This document shows, piece by piece, positions 25,321-34,272 of a DNA stretch of 64,000 bases. Positions within the stretch are counted from its first letter, which is position 1. The number at the start of each line of letters is the position of its first letter. Below the pieces are notes generated by a model. That model saw only the letters and a program-made list of their open reading frames with translations. It was not told the DNA's origin and did no database searches. The position numbers and the translations under genes were made by a program. The stretch spans positions 617,123 to 681,122 of the forward strand of contig NZ_LT984895.1 of the NCBI RefSeq assembly GCF_900258505.1, written 5' to 3'. Source of the DNA: Brachybacterium timonense. Its GTDB lineage: Bacteria > Actinomycetota > Actinomycetes > Actinomycetales > Dermabacteraceae.

Positions 25321-26373
25321 GTGAACATCACCATCCGCCCCCTGGACGCCAACGCCTCCGATGCCGTCATCGAGCAGCTGCTGAGCTTCAACGTCGCCAG
25401 CGACCTCGAGCTGTACGGCGCCTGTGAACAGTACACAGTCGCCCAGCGCCGCGCCGCCCTCACCGACACCGCGTACTTCCACCGCCAGCGCTGGATCGCC
25501 GTCACCGAGCCGATCGAAGGAGGCGAGGCGATCATCGGCATAGCAGCCGTCACGCTCCCGCAGAAAGAGAATCTCGAGCAGGCGTTCGTCGGGCTGGACG
25601 TCCACCCCGCCTACCGTGGTCAGGGCGTCGCCACACAGCTCATCGAGGAGGCCGTGCGGCCTGCGCTCGAAGCATCCGGACGCCGCACCGTGACGATGTT
25701 CGGCAACGTTCCCGCCGACGGCGAGGCCTCCGACCCCTCGTTCGCATGGAACCGCGTGGCACAGCGGCTGGGGGCGAGCATCAAGAATGTGGCGATCGAG
25801 CGTCTGCTTGCTCTGCCTGTTCCCGGCGACCGGCTGGATCGCCTCGAAGTGCACGCACAGGAGAAGCTCGGCCCGTATCGCTTCGAGCTGTGGGACGACG
25901 AGATCCCCGAAGAACACGTCGCGGCCTACGGCATGCTGCTGCGGCAGCTTGATCTCGACGACCCCGACGGTGACGCCGAGCTCGAAGCCGGCGAGTACTC
26001 CCCGGAACGGGTCCGGTCCCTCGTTGCCACCCAGCGTGAACGGGGCATGCGCACGCTGGTCGCCGTCGCGATCGCCCCCGATGGTCAGATCGTCGGCAAC
26101 AGCGAGATCAGGTGGAGCACCGGGGACGGCGCCACTCTCGCCTGGCAGGAGAACACCCTGGTGATGCCCGAGCATCGCGGCCACCGGCTGGGCCTCGCCA
26201 TGAAGGTGCTCACTCACCGTCGGATCAGCGAGCTGGCTCCCGACCTACGGGTGCTGGTCACCTGCAACGCGGCGGAGAACCCCTGGATGATCAGTGTGAA
26301 CGAACAGCTCGGGTACGAGATCGCCTTCCGGGAGAACGTGTATCAGGGGCCGATCGTCGCCGCGGCACCCTGA
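25321..26373 (+). CDS. GNAT-family N-acetyltransferase (two tandem GNAT-like domains)
   Basis: This 350-residue protein contains two acetyltransferase-like units. The first has the acetyl-CoA-binding pattern V-H-P-A-Y-R-G-Q-G-V-A (about residues 96-106); the second has M-P-E-H-R-G-H-R-L-G (about 281-290) followed by a C-N-A-A-E-N-P-W-M-I segment that packs the cofactor. Such proteins acetylate small molecules or antibiotics, but the substrate is unknown. The start is GTG at 25321. A deleted relative lies just upstream, suggesting local duplication. Confidence 0.82.
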   Translation: MNITIRPLDANASDAVIEQLLSFNVASDLELYGACEQYTVAQRRAALTDTAYFHRQRWIAVTEPIEGGEAIIGIAAVTLPQKENLEQAFVGLDVHPAYRGQGVATQLIEEAVRPALEASGRRTVTMFGNVPADGEASDPSFAWNRVAQRLGASIKNVAIERLLALPVPGDRLDRLEVHAQEKLGPYRFELWDDEIPEEHVAAYGMLLRQLDLDDPDGDAELEAGEYSPERVRSLVATQRERGMRTLVAVAIAPDGQIVGNSEIRWSTGDGATLAWQENTLVMPEHRGHRLGLAMKVLTHRRISELAPDLRVLVTCNAAENPWMISVNEQLGYEIAFRENVYQGPIVAAAP

Positions 26374-26481
26374 TCCTTTCGGGGTACGGGTTCCCGGCCC
26401 TCCGCTCACGCACGCTCGACGGCGACCGCGCCGTCAGGCAGTGCGACGCCCCATCGTGCACGGTGGGTGCACCATGGAGGC

Positions 26482-26892
26482 ATGGCTCGCGATGAGGACT
26501 GGATCCCGCCGCCGGTGATGCGCAGCGCCGCCGACGAGGCGATCGATGCTGCGATCGCGCGCGGCGACTTCGACGACCTCGCGCTCGCCGGCAAACCGCT
26601 GAGTCTCCCTGCACAGGACGACCCGGATTGGTGGATCCGACAGCGGATCGAGGATGGTGACATTGATCGCAATGCGCTGCTGCCGGCAGTCGTCCTGTTG
26701 CGCCGTGAAGCGGACGATCTCGACACCACTCTCGCCGCGCTCGACAGCGAGCAGGCCGTGCGTGACTATGCCGAGGACTACACCTCACGCGTTCTTCGTG
26801 ATCGTGTCGAGAACCCGCTGACCAGGATGTTTGCGCCGACCCTGGATGCCGACATCGCCGTTGAACGGTGGCGCACGGTGCGCCAGCAGTGA
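26482..26892 (+). CDS. DUF1992 (DnaJ-C28-type) domain protein
   Basis: The 136-residue protein carries the DUF1992 motifs: an early A-I-A-R-G-D-F-D-D-L-A-L-A-G-K-P-L block, and N-P-L-T-R near the C-terminus. The family is named after DnaJ homologue C member 28 but this protein has no J domain, and its role is unknown. The ATG at 26482 is the best start: CACCAT lies 6 nt upstream like a leaderless -10, though GTG at 26467 is in frame and possible. Confidence 0.75.
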   Translation: MARDEDWIPPPVMRSAADEAIDAAIARGDFDDLALAGKPLSLPAQDDPDWWIRQRIEDGDIDRNALLPAVVLLRREADDLDTTLAALDSEQAVRDYAEDYTSRVLRDRVENPLTRMFAPTLDADIAVERWRTVRQQ

Positions 26893-27032
26893 ACGCCGTA
26901 TGCCGCTGACGTCACCGGTACCGGCTGACACGGCGTCATCTCCATCCGGGGTGCCGGACACCGATTGAGAAAGTGTCAGCTTCGTGGACGAAGGGCCCGG
27001 CGCACGTCGGCTTTCTTGCGTAGGTTACGACA

Positions 27033-27046
27033 CGTGCCCGGGCACG
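27033..27046. promoter_or_regulatory. 14-bp palindrome upstream of the serine transporter
   Basis: CGTGCCCGGGCACG at 27033-27046 is a perfect palindrome about 60 nt before the transporter ATG and just downstream of a TAGGTT box (27021-27026) that could be a -10. An operator role is possible, but the site could equally be chance in GC-rich DNA. Confidence 0.3.
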
Positions 27047-27107
27047 CCGTCCGGGCGTCCGCACGGGACCGGGTTTTCCCGCCAGTACGACCGCAAGGAC
27101 GACGACG

Positions 27108-28445
27108 ATGTCATCAAGCACAGATGCACACAACGAAGCAGTGGCGCGCGCCGCGCAGAAAGCGGCCGCGGACAATGACCGCATGCCGACCGGTGAGATC
27201 ACCGACCCGAAAGCCGCCAAGAAGTTCGACTTCTCCTGGGCGATCAGCCTCTTCGGCACCGCCGTCGGGGCCGGCATCCTGTTCCTGCCGATCAACGCCG
27301 GCGTCGGAGGCCCCTGGCCGCTGATCATCGTGACGCTGTTGATCGGCCCCATGACCTACCTCTCGCACCGTGCACTTGCCCGCTTCGTGTGCAAGTCCCC
27401 CCGCAAGGGTGAGGACATCACCGTCGTGGCCGCCGACTACTTCGGCAGTGGCGTGGGCAAGGCCGTGACGCTCCTCTACTTCGCTGCGATCTACCCGATC
27501 GTTCTGATCTACGGAGTCGGCATCACCAACACGGTCGACTCCCTGATCGTCAACCAGCTGGGCGGCCCGCAGATCCCGCGCGCGCTCCTCTCCTTCGTGC
27601 TGATCGGCCTGCTCATGACGGTCATGATCTTCGGTGAGAAGCTCATGCTCACCGTGTCGAACCTGATGGTCTATCCGCTGATCATCATCCTGTTCGTGCT
27701 CTCGCTCTACCTGATCCCCTCCTGGGACTTCTCCGGCTTCCATCAGATGCCGAACATCGGCTCGCTGCTGATGACGATCTTCCTGGTGATCCCGGTGCTC
27801 GTGTTCGCCTTCAACCACTCTCCCGCCATCTCCCAGTTCTCCCTGGCGATGCAACGTGCGCACGGTGAGAAGGCCGCCGACAACGCGTCGTGGGCCCTCA
27901 AGCGCACCGCCACCATCCTGGTCGTCTTCACGATGCTGTTCGTGTGGTCGTGCTCGCTCGCGCTCGGTCCCGAAGGCCTCCAGGCCGCTCGCGAGTCGAA
28001 CCTGCCGGTGCTGTCCTACCTGGCGAACGTCCGTGACGAAGCGTTCATCTCCTACATGGGTCCGTTCATCGCGATTCTCGCGATCGGCACGTCCTTCTTC
28101 GGCCACTACCTCGGCGCAGCCGAAGGCGCCGCCGGCATCGTTCGCGCCGTGGCGCCGCAGGCCGGCAAGAAGACCGTCTCCCTCGTGGTGGCTGTCTTCA
28201 TCTTCATCACCACCTGGATCGCCGCGATCATCAACCCCTCCATCCTGGGGCTGATCGAGACCCTCGGTGGCCCGGTCATCGCCGCGATCCTGTACATCAT
28301 GCCGATGATCGCGATCTACAAGGTCCCGGCACTCGCTCCGTACCGCAAGCAGGCATCGAACATCTTCGTGATCATTGCCGGGCTCGTGGCCATCTCCGGC
28401 ATCCTGTACGGCGTTGGCAACATGATCCTGGACGCCCTCAGCTGA
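27108..28445 (+). CDS. Serine/threonine transporter, SdaC-like (HAAAP family)
   Basis: The 445-residue protein has about 11 membrane helices and the N-terminal G-T-A-V-G-A-G-I-L-F-L-P motif of the hydroxy/aromatic amino acid permease family. Its closest functional context is SdaC, a serine-proton symporter, because the gene for L-serine dehydratase follows 55 nt downstream on the same strand. Together they would import serine and deaminate it to pyruvate. An AAGGA site precedes the ATG. Confidence 0.85.
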   Translation: MSSSTDAHNEAVARAAQKAAADNDRMPTGEITDPKAAKKFDFSWAISLFGTAVGAGILFLPINAGVGGPWPLIIVTLLIGPMTYLSHRALARFVCKSPRKGEDITVVAADYFGSGVGKAVTLLYFAAIYPIVLIYGVGITNTVDSLIVNQLGGPQIPRALLSFVLIGLLMTVMIFGEKLMLTVSNLMVYPLIIILFVLSLYLIPSWDFSGFHQMPNIGSLLMTIFLVIPVLVFAFNHSPAISQFSLAMQRAHGEKAADNASWALKRTATILVVFTMLFVWSCSLALGPEGLQAARESNLPVLSYLANVRDEAFISYMGPFIAILAIGTSFFGHYLGAAEGAAGIVRAVAPQAGKKTVSLVVAVFIFITTWIAAIINPSILGLIETLGGPVIAAILYIMPMIAIYKVPALAPYRKQASNIFVIIAGLVAISGILYGVGNMILDALS

Positions 28446-28455
28446 GACCCCTGAT

Positions 28456-28483
28456 CGGTGGGGAGCGTCCGCGCTCCCCACCG
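28456..28483 (+). promoter_or_regulatory. Intercistronic hairpin between sdaC-like gene and sdaA
   Basis: CGGTGGGGAGCG (28456-28467) and its exact complement (28472-28483) form a 12-bp stem with a 4-nt loop in the 55-nt gap between transporter and dehydratase. No T-tract follows, and a good ribosome site (AAGGAG) comes right after, so it may stabilise or process the bicistronic mRNA rather than terminate it. Confidence 0.5.
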
Positions 28484-28500
28484 CCTCGGAAGGAGATCCC

Positions 28501-29928
28501 ATGACTGTCAGCATTTTCGACCTGTTCAGTATCGGAGTCGGCCCCTCGTCGTCCCACACCGTGGGACCGATGGAAGCGGGAGCTGACTTCGCTGAGGCTC
28601 TTCGCGACAAGGGCCTGCTGGAGAAGACCACCGGCCTTGGCGTCGACCTGTTCGGGTCGCTCGCCGCCACCGGCCAAGGCCACGGCACCTTCGGCGCCGT
28701 GCTGCTGGGGCTGGATGGCCACCGTCCGCGCTCGATCCGCCCGGACACCGTCGAGTCCCGTCTCGCGGAGATCGCCGACGGCTCGCCGCTGCGGCTCGGC
28801 GGAGACGGCCCGGAGATCCGCTTCGGCATCGACGACCTGACCCTGCGTCCGCTTACCTTCCTGCCGCGCCACTCCAACGCCATGACGTTCCGGGCTCTGG
28901 ACGCCGACGGGGCTGTTCTGTACGAACGCACGTCCTATTCGATCGGCGGCGGTTTCGTCGTTCACGACGAGGATCCCACCGGCGAGAACGCGGACACGCC
29001 CGCCGGAGCGGAACTGCCGACCGTTCCGGACGACGCCCCCCAGATCCCGTACCCGTTCCACACGGGTGAAGAGCTGCTGGAACACTGCCACCGCGAAGGC
29101 CTGTCGATCGCCGAGATCGCCCTGGCCAACGAGTCCGCGCTCCGACCCCGCGATGAGGTCATCGCCGGCGTGCTCGAGCTGTGGGACGTCATGGAGGAGT
29201 GCAAGAACAACTCGCTGACCCGCACCGGGACACTGCCCGGCGGTCTGAACACTCGCCGACGCGCCCCGGCCTGGCACAAGCGCCTGTCAGCGGCCGACCC
29301 GGACTTCGACTACCAGTACTGGATCGAGTGGGTGAACCTCGTAGCTTTGGCTGTCAACGAGGAGAACGCCACCGGCGGGCGGATCGTCACCGCGCCCACC
29401 AACGGCGCGGCCGGCATCATCCCCGCGGCGATCTTCTACGCCAACCACTACACTCCGCGGGCTCGCGAAGGCGGGCGTGAAGCGCGCCCAGGCATCGTGA
29501 TCGACTTCCTGCTGGCCGCTTCGGCGATCGGCTCCTGCATCAAGGAGCAGGCGTCGATCTCCGGCGCCGAGGTCGGCTGCCAGGGCGAGGTCGGCTCTGC
29601 CGCAGCCATGGCCGCGGCAGGCATCGCGCAGGTCCTGGGCGGCACTGCCCAGCAGGTCTCCAACGCGGCCGAGATCGCGATGGAGCACCATCTGGGACTC
29701 ACATGCGATCCCGTCGGTGGCCTGGTCCAGGTGCCCTGCATCGAGCGCAATGCGATCGCTGCGGGCACTGCCGTCAACGCCGCGCGCATGGCCCTGTTCG
29801 AGGATTCCAAAGCCGCAGTGTCCCTGGACGTCGTCATCAAGACGATGAAGGACACGGGCGACGACATGTCCACCAAGTACAAGGAGACGGCACTCGGCGG
29901 TCTTGCCGTGAACGTCGTCGCCTGCTGA
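28501..29928 (+). CDS. sdaA: L-serine ammonia-lyase (single-chain, iron-sulfur)
   Basis: The 475-residue enzyme converts L-serine to pyruvate and ammonia. Its N-terminal domain has the [15 protein letters not shown] signature, and its C-terminal domain has cysteines of the [4Fe-4S] cluster in G-S-C-I-K, G-C-Q-G-E and T-C-D-P-V. The fused beta-alpha architecture is that of the single-polypeptide bacterial type. It starts at ATG 28501 after AAGGAG and forms an operon with the serine transporter before it. Confidence 0.93.
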   Translation: MTVSIFDLFSIGVGPSSSHTVGPMEAGADFAEALRDKGLLEKTTGLGVDLFGSLAATGQGHGTFGAVLLGLDGHRPRSIRPDTVESRLAEIADGSPLRLGGDGPEIRFGIDDLTLRPLTFLPRHSNAMTFRALDADGAVLYERTSYSIGGGFVVHDEDPTGENADTPAGAELPTVPDDAPQIPYPFHTGEELLEHCHREGLSIAEIALANESALRPRDEVIAGVLELWDVMEECKNNSLTRTGTLPGGLNTRRRAPAWHKRLSAADPDFDYQYWIEWVNLVALAVNEENATGGRIVTAPTNGAAGIIPAAIFYANHYTPRAREGGREARPGIVIDFLLAASAIGSCIKEQASISGAEVGCQGEVGSAAAMAAAGIAQVLGGTAQQVSNAAEIAMEHHLGLTCDPVGGLVQVPCIERNAIAAGTAVNAARMALFEDSKAAVSLDVVIKTMKDTGDDMSTKYKETALGGLAVNVVAC

Positions 29929-29958
29929 CCCCGCGAGCCGAGTCCCGGCTCGCAAACC

Positions 29959-29998
29959 GGCGCCCCGCCCCGATATCTGGATCGGGAGCGGGGCGCCG
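29959..29998 (+). terminator. Hairpin terminator after sdaA
   Basis: A stem of GGCGCCCCGC followed by CCCGAT pairs with ATCGGG and GCGGGGCGCC with one bulged base, and a 6-nt loop. It starts 30 nt after the sdaA stop. There is no T-tract, as is common in high-GC actinobacteria. Confidence 0.6.
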
Positions 29999-30206
29999 CT
30001 GTGCCTGCGCGCTGGGGTGCGGCCGAGGCTCGCTCACGCGGAGCACGCCGCCACCTCTCGACCTCGCGCGCGCCGCGGTGCGGCCCCGTCCCCTCGCGCG
30101 CCGCGGTGCGGCCCCGCCCGCTCGCGCTGTGGCGCCAGCCTGCCCTTGCGCGCGGCAGCGCCGCTCCGCCCGCTCGCGCCGCAGCGCCGCGAGTGGTGGG
30201 GAGAAT
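29999..30206. other. GC-rich low-complexity intergenic region
   Basis: The gap between sdaA and the ABC genes has a run of CG-rich sequence with a repeated 18-mer CGCCGCGGTGCGGCCCCG at 30071-30088 and 30099-30116 (28-bp period), and several related GC-box fragments. No gene or RNA is evident. It is followed by the second copy of the dispersed palindrome. Confidence 0.5.
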
Positions 30207-30269
30207 CGGTACTGGAGCGTGCTGCCACCCCGTCCTCGCGCCACCGCACCACGCTCCAGTACCGTTTTT
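30207..30269 (+). repeat. Dispersed palindromic repeat, copy 2, with T-tract
   Basis: CGGTACTGGAGCGTG at 30207-30221 and its complement at 30250-30264 form a 15-bp stem around a 28-nt loop. TTTTT follows directly at 30265-30269, so here the element has the form of an intrinsic terminator reading on the plus strand. The arm and flanking sequences match copy 1 at 25159-25216. Confidence 0.8.
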
Positions 30270-30281
30270 CTCCGGGCCGCA

Positions 30282-30293
30282 TGACAGCTGTCA
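30282..30293. promoter_or_regulatory. 12-bp palindrome upstream of ABC/two-component operon
   Basis: TGACAGCTGTCA is a perfect 12-bp palindrome about 60 nt before the first gene of the ABC-2 transporter. Its right half (CTGTCA) could double as a -35 region. It is a candidate operator for the NarL-type regulator encoded downstream, by inference only. Confidence 0.4.
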
Positions 30294-30352
30294 CGGTCGA
30301 CTCATGACCAGAGAGGATGGGCCGGCAGGACTGTGCTGACCAGCATGGAGAC

Positions 30353-31372
30353 ATGCACGACACGACCCGGCCCATCCGCCCCACCGGCTCCCCGGCTGGG
30401 GCAGCCCCTCACGCCTCCGAGTCGGCCTGCGCCGTCGAGCTGCGCGGAGTCACCAAACGCTTCGGCTCTCAGAGGGCCGTCGACGACCTCACCCTGAGCA
30501 TTCCCCGTGGCCAGGTCCTGGCCCTCCTCGGCCCCAATGGCGCTGGCAAATCCACCACCACCGAGATGATCCTGGGCCTGCAGCAGCCAGATGCCGGCAG
30601 TGTCACGGTTCTCGGGCGCGCACCCCACGAGGCCTGCCACGACGGTCTGGTCGGCGCGATGCTCCAGTCCGGCGCCCTGCTGGACGAGGTCACGGTCGCC
30701 ACCATGCTGCGCCTGGTCGCGGGGGTGTGCGCGCACCCGCTGCCGCTCAGCGACGTCGTCGAGATCGCAGACATCGATTCCCTGTTGCGCAAGAGCACCT
30801 CGAAGCTCTCCGGTGGTGAGGCGCAGCGCGTCCGCTTCGCGCTGGCCCTGCTGCCCGACCCGGACGTGATCCTGCTGGATGAGCCCACCGTCGCCATGGA
30901 CGTCGAGACCCGTCGGCGCTTCTGGGAGCGGATGCGGCATGTTGCCTCCGCCGGTCGCACGATCGTTTTCGCCACCCACTACCTCGAGGAGGCCGACGAA
31001 CAGGCCGACCGTGTCGTCGTCATCGACCGCGGCCGCCTCGTGGCCGACGGCACCGGAGCCCAGATCAAGGACCGCATCGGTGGACGCACCATCTGCGCTG
31101 CGCTCACCGCTGTCCACGGTGAGCGACCGGATCCCACCCAGCTCGCCGCCCGCCTCGCTGACCTCCCCGGCGTCAGCTCGGCAGCCGCGGTGGGCGAGGA
31201 CCGGATCCGCCTGGCCTGCTCTGACTCCGACCAGGTGCTGCGCGCCCTGTACGCCCCGGGCGGCGCTGCTGCCGACGGGCTGCTGGCCGATCTCACCGTG
31301 GCCAGCCCGAGCCTCGAGGATGCCTTCGTGCAGCTCACCTCCCACCACGACGACCTGCAGGAGCAGTCATGA
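30353..31372 (+). CDS. ABC-2 type transporter ATP-binding protein
   Basis: The 339-residue ATPase has Walker A G-P-N-G-A-G-K-S-T (about residues 59-67), signature L-S-G-G-E (about 148-152), Walker B V-I-L-L-D-E-P-T, switch H in F-A-T-H-Y, and a C-terminal extension of about 100 residues typical of DrrA/daunorubicin-type exporters. It overlaps the permease gene by 4 nt. The ATG at 30353 has CAGCAT 6 nt upstream, fitting a leaderless start, and a close GGAG; in-frame upstream codons to 30317 are possible. Confidence 0.88.
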   Translation: MHDTTRPIRPTGSPAGAAPHASESACAVELRGVTKRFGSQRAVDDLTLSIPRGQVLALLGPNGAGKSTTTEMILGLQQPDAGSVTVLGRAPHEACHDGLVGAMLQSGALLDEVTVATMLRLVAGVCAHPLPLSDVVEIADIDSLLRKSTSKLSGGEAQRVRFALALLPDPDVILLDEPTVAMDVETRRRFWERMRHVASAGRTIVFATHYLEEADEQADRVVVIDRGRLVADGTGAQIKDRIGGRTICAALTAVHGERPDPTQLAARLADLPGVSSAAAVGEDRIRLACSDSDQVLRALYAPGGAAADGLLADLTVASPSLEDAFVQLTSHHDDLQEQS

Positions 31373-32184
31373 CCACCGCCGCATTCGCCCCGGACAGCAC
31401 GCGCACGGAACGCCCCACCGCAGTTGCCTCTGCCGCTACACGCACGGCACGCTACGCTTGGGCGACGACCTGCTCGACCTTCCTGAACATTTCCTTCCTC
31501 TTCTTCACCATCGCTCTGCCTGTGATCATGCTGGTGATGGTGACCGGAATCTTCGGCTCCTCCGTACCCGATGAGGCCCGCCCTGCGATGGTCAGCGTCA
31601 CGATGATGAACATGGCCGCCTACGGCGGGCTCACCGCGGCGATCAACGCCGGCACCATGATCCAGCTGGAGCGCGCGAACGGCTGGCTGCGCCAGCTGAT
31701 GGTGGCCGGTATGACCCCGGGCACCTTCGTGATCGGCAAGCTCGTCGCCGCCATGGCTGTTGCACTCCCGGTGATCCTGGCCGTTATCGCCGTCGGCCTC
31801 ATCATGGGTGCCCGGGAAGACGCCCTCCGACTGCTCGCAGCGATCCTCCTGCTCTGGGTGATGCTCCCGCCGATGGTGCTACTGGGCCTTGTGCTGGGGC
31901 TCAGCGTGAGGCCGAGCGCCGTTGCCGCGGTGTCCACCATCGCCATGATGCTGCTCGCCGTGGCCGGTGGCCTGTGGTTCCCGACGGAATTCTTCCCGGA
32001 CTGGCTGAAGCAGGTCTCGTACCTCACCCCCACGCACTGGCTCGGTGCACTCCCGTACAGCGTGCTCAGCGGTGGTGACCTCCCGATGCGTGGCATCGTG
32101 ACGGTGCTCGCGTGGACGCTGGCGCTGGGCATTGCCTGCGCGCTGCTTCTGCGGCGTGGCGCCCGCACCACCAACCGGCGCTGA
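31369..32184 (+). CDS. ABC-2 type transporter permease
   Basis: This 271-residue permease has six predicted membrane helices in the ABC-2 arrangement, including the P-T-E-F-F-P-D-W-L loop before the last helices. Paired with the ATPase through an ATGA overlap, it should export a lipid, peptide or drug. The next two genes encode a sensor kinase and response regulator, so the transporter is probably regulated by envelope or antibiotic stress. Confidence 0.85.
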   Translation: MTTAAFAPDSTRTERPTAVASAATRTARYAWATTCSTFLNISFLFFTIALPVIMLVMVTGIFGSSVPDEARPAMVSVTMMNMAAYGGLTAAINAGTMIQLERANGWLRQLMVAGMTPGTFVIGKLVAAMAVALPVILAVIAVGLIMGAREDALRLLAAILLLWVMLPPMVLLGLVLGLSVRPSAVAAVSTIAMMLLAVAGGLWFPTEFFPDWLKQVSYLTPTHWLGALPYSVLSGGDLPMRGIVTVLAWTLALGIACALLLRRGARTTNRR

Positions 32185-32273
32185 CTGGACCCGGGCCGGG
32201 AGATCCGCTTCTCTGCGCGGACGCATCGTCACGGTGACGCGCTGACTCGTCCCGGCTCGGGACATTCGACTGA

Positions 32274-32279
32274 GAGGAT
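32274..32279 (+). promoter_or_regulatory. -10 box of a leaderless promoter before the sensor kinase
   Basis: GAGGAT lies 6 nt before the GTG at 32286. It gives the two-component genes a possible promoter of their own within the four-gene cluster. Confidence 0.4.
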
Positions 32280-32285
32280 GAGGCT

Positions 32286-33530
32286 GTGGAGACTGCCGCA
32301 ACACCCGCGATGCCCGGGCCTCATCGCACAGACCCTGTGCCGATGGCCCCGGAGACAGTGCGTCCGCTCAGCCTCCGCACCCTGCACCGGGCGGCCCGCG
32401 AGTCCGGCGGTCTGCTGTACACCATCCCGTCGCTGGTGTTCATGGCCTTCGCCATCGTGCCGGCCTGGCGCAGCGGATCGGTGGTCGTCGGTGTTTCAGT
32501 CACCGCGCTGTGCGCCGTCTACAGCGTGCTGTACGTCTACAGCGTGGCCATGCCCGCCTATCCGCGCCGCGTGGGTGTGGCCTGGCTGATCGCATCCTGG
32601 CTGGTGCTCGCCCTGGCGATGATCCCGCTGGGGACGGACGTCGGCTTCTTCGTGATCTACGCGATGATTCTGCACGTGATCGTGCTGCGCGGACGGGCAG
32701 GGCTCGCCGCGCTCGGTGTGATCGCCGTGCTGGCCGCTCTCCTCGCCGTGGCCGCCTCGAGCGGCACCATGGTGATGCTGACGGTGATGGGTCTCGCGAC
32801 TAGTGTGGGCATCCAGCAGGGAATCGAGCGAGAGCGTGCCCAGGAGGCGCTCGCCGAGGTGCAGGAGCGCAACGCGGTGCTCGCCGTGGCTGCCGAGCGT
32901 GAGCGGATCAGCCGGGACCTCCACGACATCCTGGGGCACTCCTTGACCACGATCACCGTGTCCGCGCAGCTCGGCCGCCGTCTCGTGGCCGCCGATCCCG
33001 AGCTCGCCGCCGAGCATCTCACCGAGATCGAGCGGATCGCCCGCCAGTCCCTCGCTGATGTGCGCGCCACCGTCGCGGGCATGCAGGAGGTGCGGATCGC
33101 GACCGAGATCGCGTCCGCGCGCAGTGTCCTCGCGGCTGCCGGTGTCACCGCCGAACTGCCGACCGCCGTGCCGACGATCACGGATGAGCACGCCGAACTG
33201 TTCGGCTATGTGGTGCGGGAGGGCGTCACCAATGTGGTGCGGCATGCGAATGCGACGCGTTGCGAGATCCGCCTCGATGAACACAGCGTGAGCGTGACCG
33301 ACGATGGCCAGGGGCTTCAGGCAGGTGCCCTGGGCAATGGCCTGATCGGGCTGCGTCACCGTGTCGAGTCTGCAGGGGGACGCTTCGTTTTCTCGAGCAG
33401 CGCCGACGGCACCACCGTCGGCGCGACGATCCCCGACACGCGTCCGGCCATACGATCGGCAGCAGGTCCGGTCGCGAACCACGCCATGAGCAGTGCCGCA
33501 GGGCCCACGTCGCAGGAGGAGCAGCCGTGA
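32286..33530 (+). CDS. Sensor histidine kinase (NarL/DesK-type)
   Basis: The 414-residue protein has about five N-terminal membrane helices (residues 40-175), a coiled-coil, a HisKA_3 dimerisation helix with the phospho-acceptor His213 in R-D-L-H-D-I-L-G-H, and a C-terminal HATPase with D-D-G-Q-G-L and G-L-I-G-L-R. This architecture is typical of DesK/LiaS/VraS-type kinases that monitor the membrane. It overlaps the response regulator gene by 4 nt (GTGA). Confidence 0.88.
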   Translation: METAATPAMPGPHRTDPVPMAPETVRPLSLRTLHRAARESGGLLYTIPSLVFMAFAIVPAWRSGSVVVGVSVTALCAVYSVLYVYSVAMPAYPRRVGVAWLIASWLVLALAMIPLGTDVGFFVIYAMILHVIVLRGRAGLAALGVIAVLAALLAVAASSGTMVMLTVMGLATSVGIQQGIERERAQEALAEVQERNAVLAVAAERERISRDLHDILGHSLTTITVSAQLGRRLVAADPELAAEHLTEIERIARQSLADVRATVAGMQEVRIATEIASARSVLAAAGVTAELPTAVPTITDEHAELFGYVVREGVTNVVRHANATRCEIRLDEHSVSVTDDGQGLQAGALGNGLIGLRHRVESAGGRFVFSSSADGTTVGATIPDTRPAIRSAAGPVANHAMSSAAGPTSQEEQP

Positions 33531-34162
33531 TCACCGTCGCCCTCGCCGATGACCAGCAACTGCTGCGACGCGGATTGGTGGCGCTGCTCGCTCAGGAACG
33601 GGACCTCCAGGTTGTGGGGGAGGCCGCCACCTGCGCTGAGACCCTTGAGCTGGTCGAGCGCCACGCCCCGGATGTGCTCCTGTTGGACGTGCAGATGCCC
33701 GCCGGTATCCGGGCCGACGGTCGTGAAGGACCCGCCGACGGCATCGCCATCGCTCAGGAACTGCATGAGACTTGCGTGGGGACCCGCGTGATCGTGCTGA
33801 CCACCTTCGGGCGCGCCGGTTACCTGCGCCGCACCATGGACGCCAGGGCCGCTGGCTTCATGACCAAGGACGCACCGATCGAGCAGATCGTCGATGCCGT
33901 GCGTCGTGTGCACGCCGGCCTGCGGGTGCTCGACCCGCAGCTCGCCGCGCAGTCCCTGGCTAGCGGCCCGAATCCGCTGAGCCGGAAGGAGATCGAGGTG
34001 CTGCGTGCCGCCTCCCACGGCGGCACCTCGGAAGACATCGCCGCGCGGGTGTTCCTCTCCACCGGCACTGTGCGTAACCACATCTCCAGCGCCATCGGGA
34101 AGCTCGGCGTGACCACTCGCGCGCAGGCTGTGCGGGCCGCCACCGACAACGGCTGGCTGTGA
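33527..34162 (+). CDS. NarL/LuxR-type response regulator
   Basis: The 211-residue protein has a receiver domain with phospho-acceptor Asp54 (in L-L-L-D-V-Q-M-P), followed by a C-terminal LuxR helix-turn-helix (L-S-R-K-E-I-E-V-L-R ... S-T-G-T-V-R-N-H-I). Between Asp54 and the next helix there is an unusual short insertion (about residues 58-68). With the kinase it forms a two-component system likely controlling the ABC-2 transporter just upstream. Confidence 0.9.
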   Translation: MITVALADDQQLLRRGLVALLAQERDLQVVGEAATCAETLELVERHAPDVLLLDVQMPAGIRADGREGPADGIAIAQELHETCVGTRVIVLTTFGRAGYLRRTMDARAAGFMTKDAPIEQIVDAVRRVHAGLRVLDPQLAAQSLASGPNPLSRKEIEVLRAASHGGTSEDIAARVFLSTGTVRNHISSAIGKLGVTTRAQAVRAATDNGWL

Positions 34163-34272
34163 CGCCGGTGCTGACGCTCCCAGCCCTGCTGCGCGCCGCC
34201 GACGACCCGCAGTGACCGCCGACGGCGGCTCGACGGTGGTGATCCGCGCGCCCTCCGCCACCCCTTCCGTAC

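Noticed and set aside
27114-28931. Long minus-strand frame over the serine transporter and sdaA
   Set aside because: Highly charged His/Glu/Asp-rich sequence typical of a shadow frame, against strong transporter and dehydratase motifs on the plus strand.
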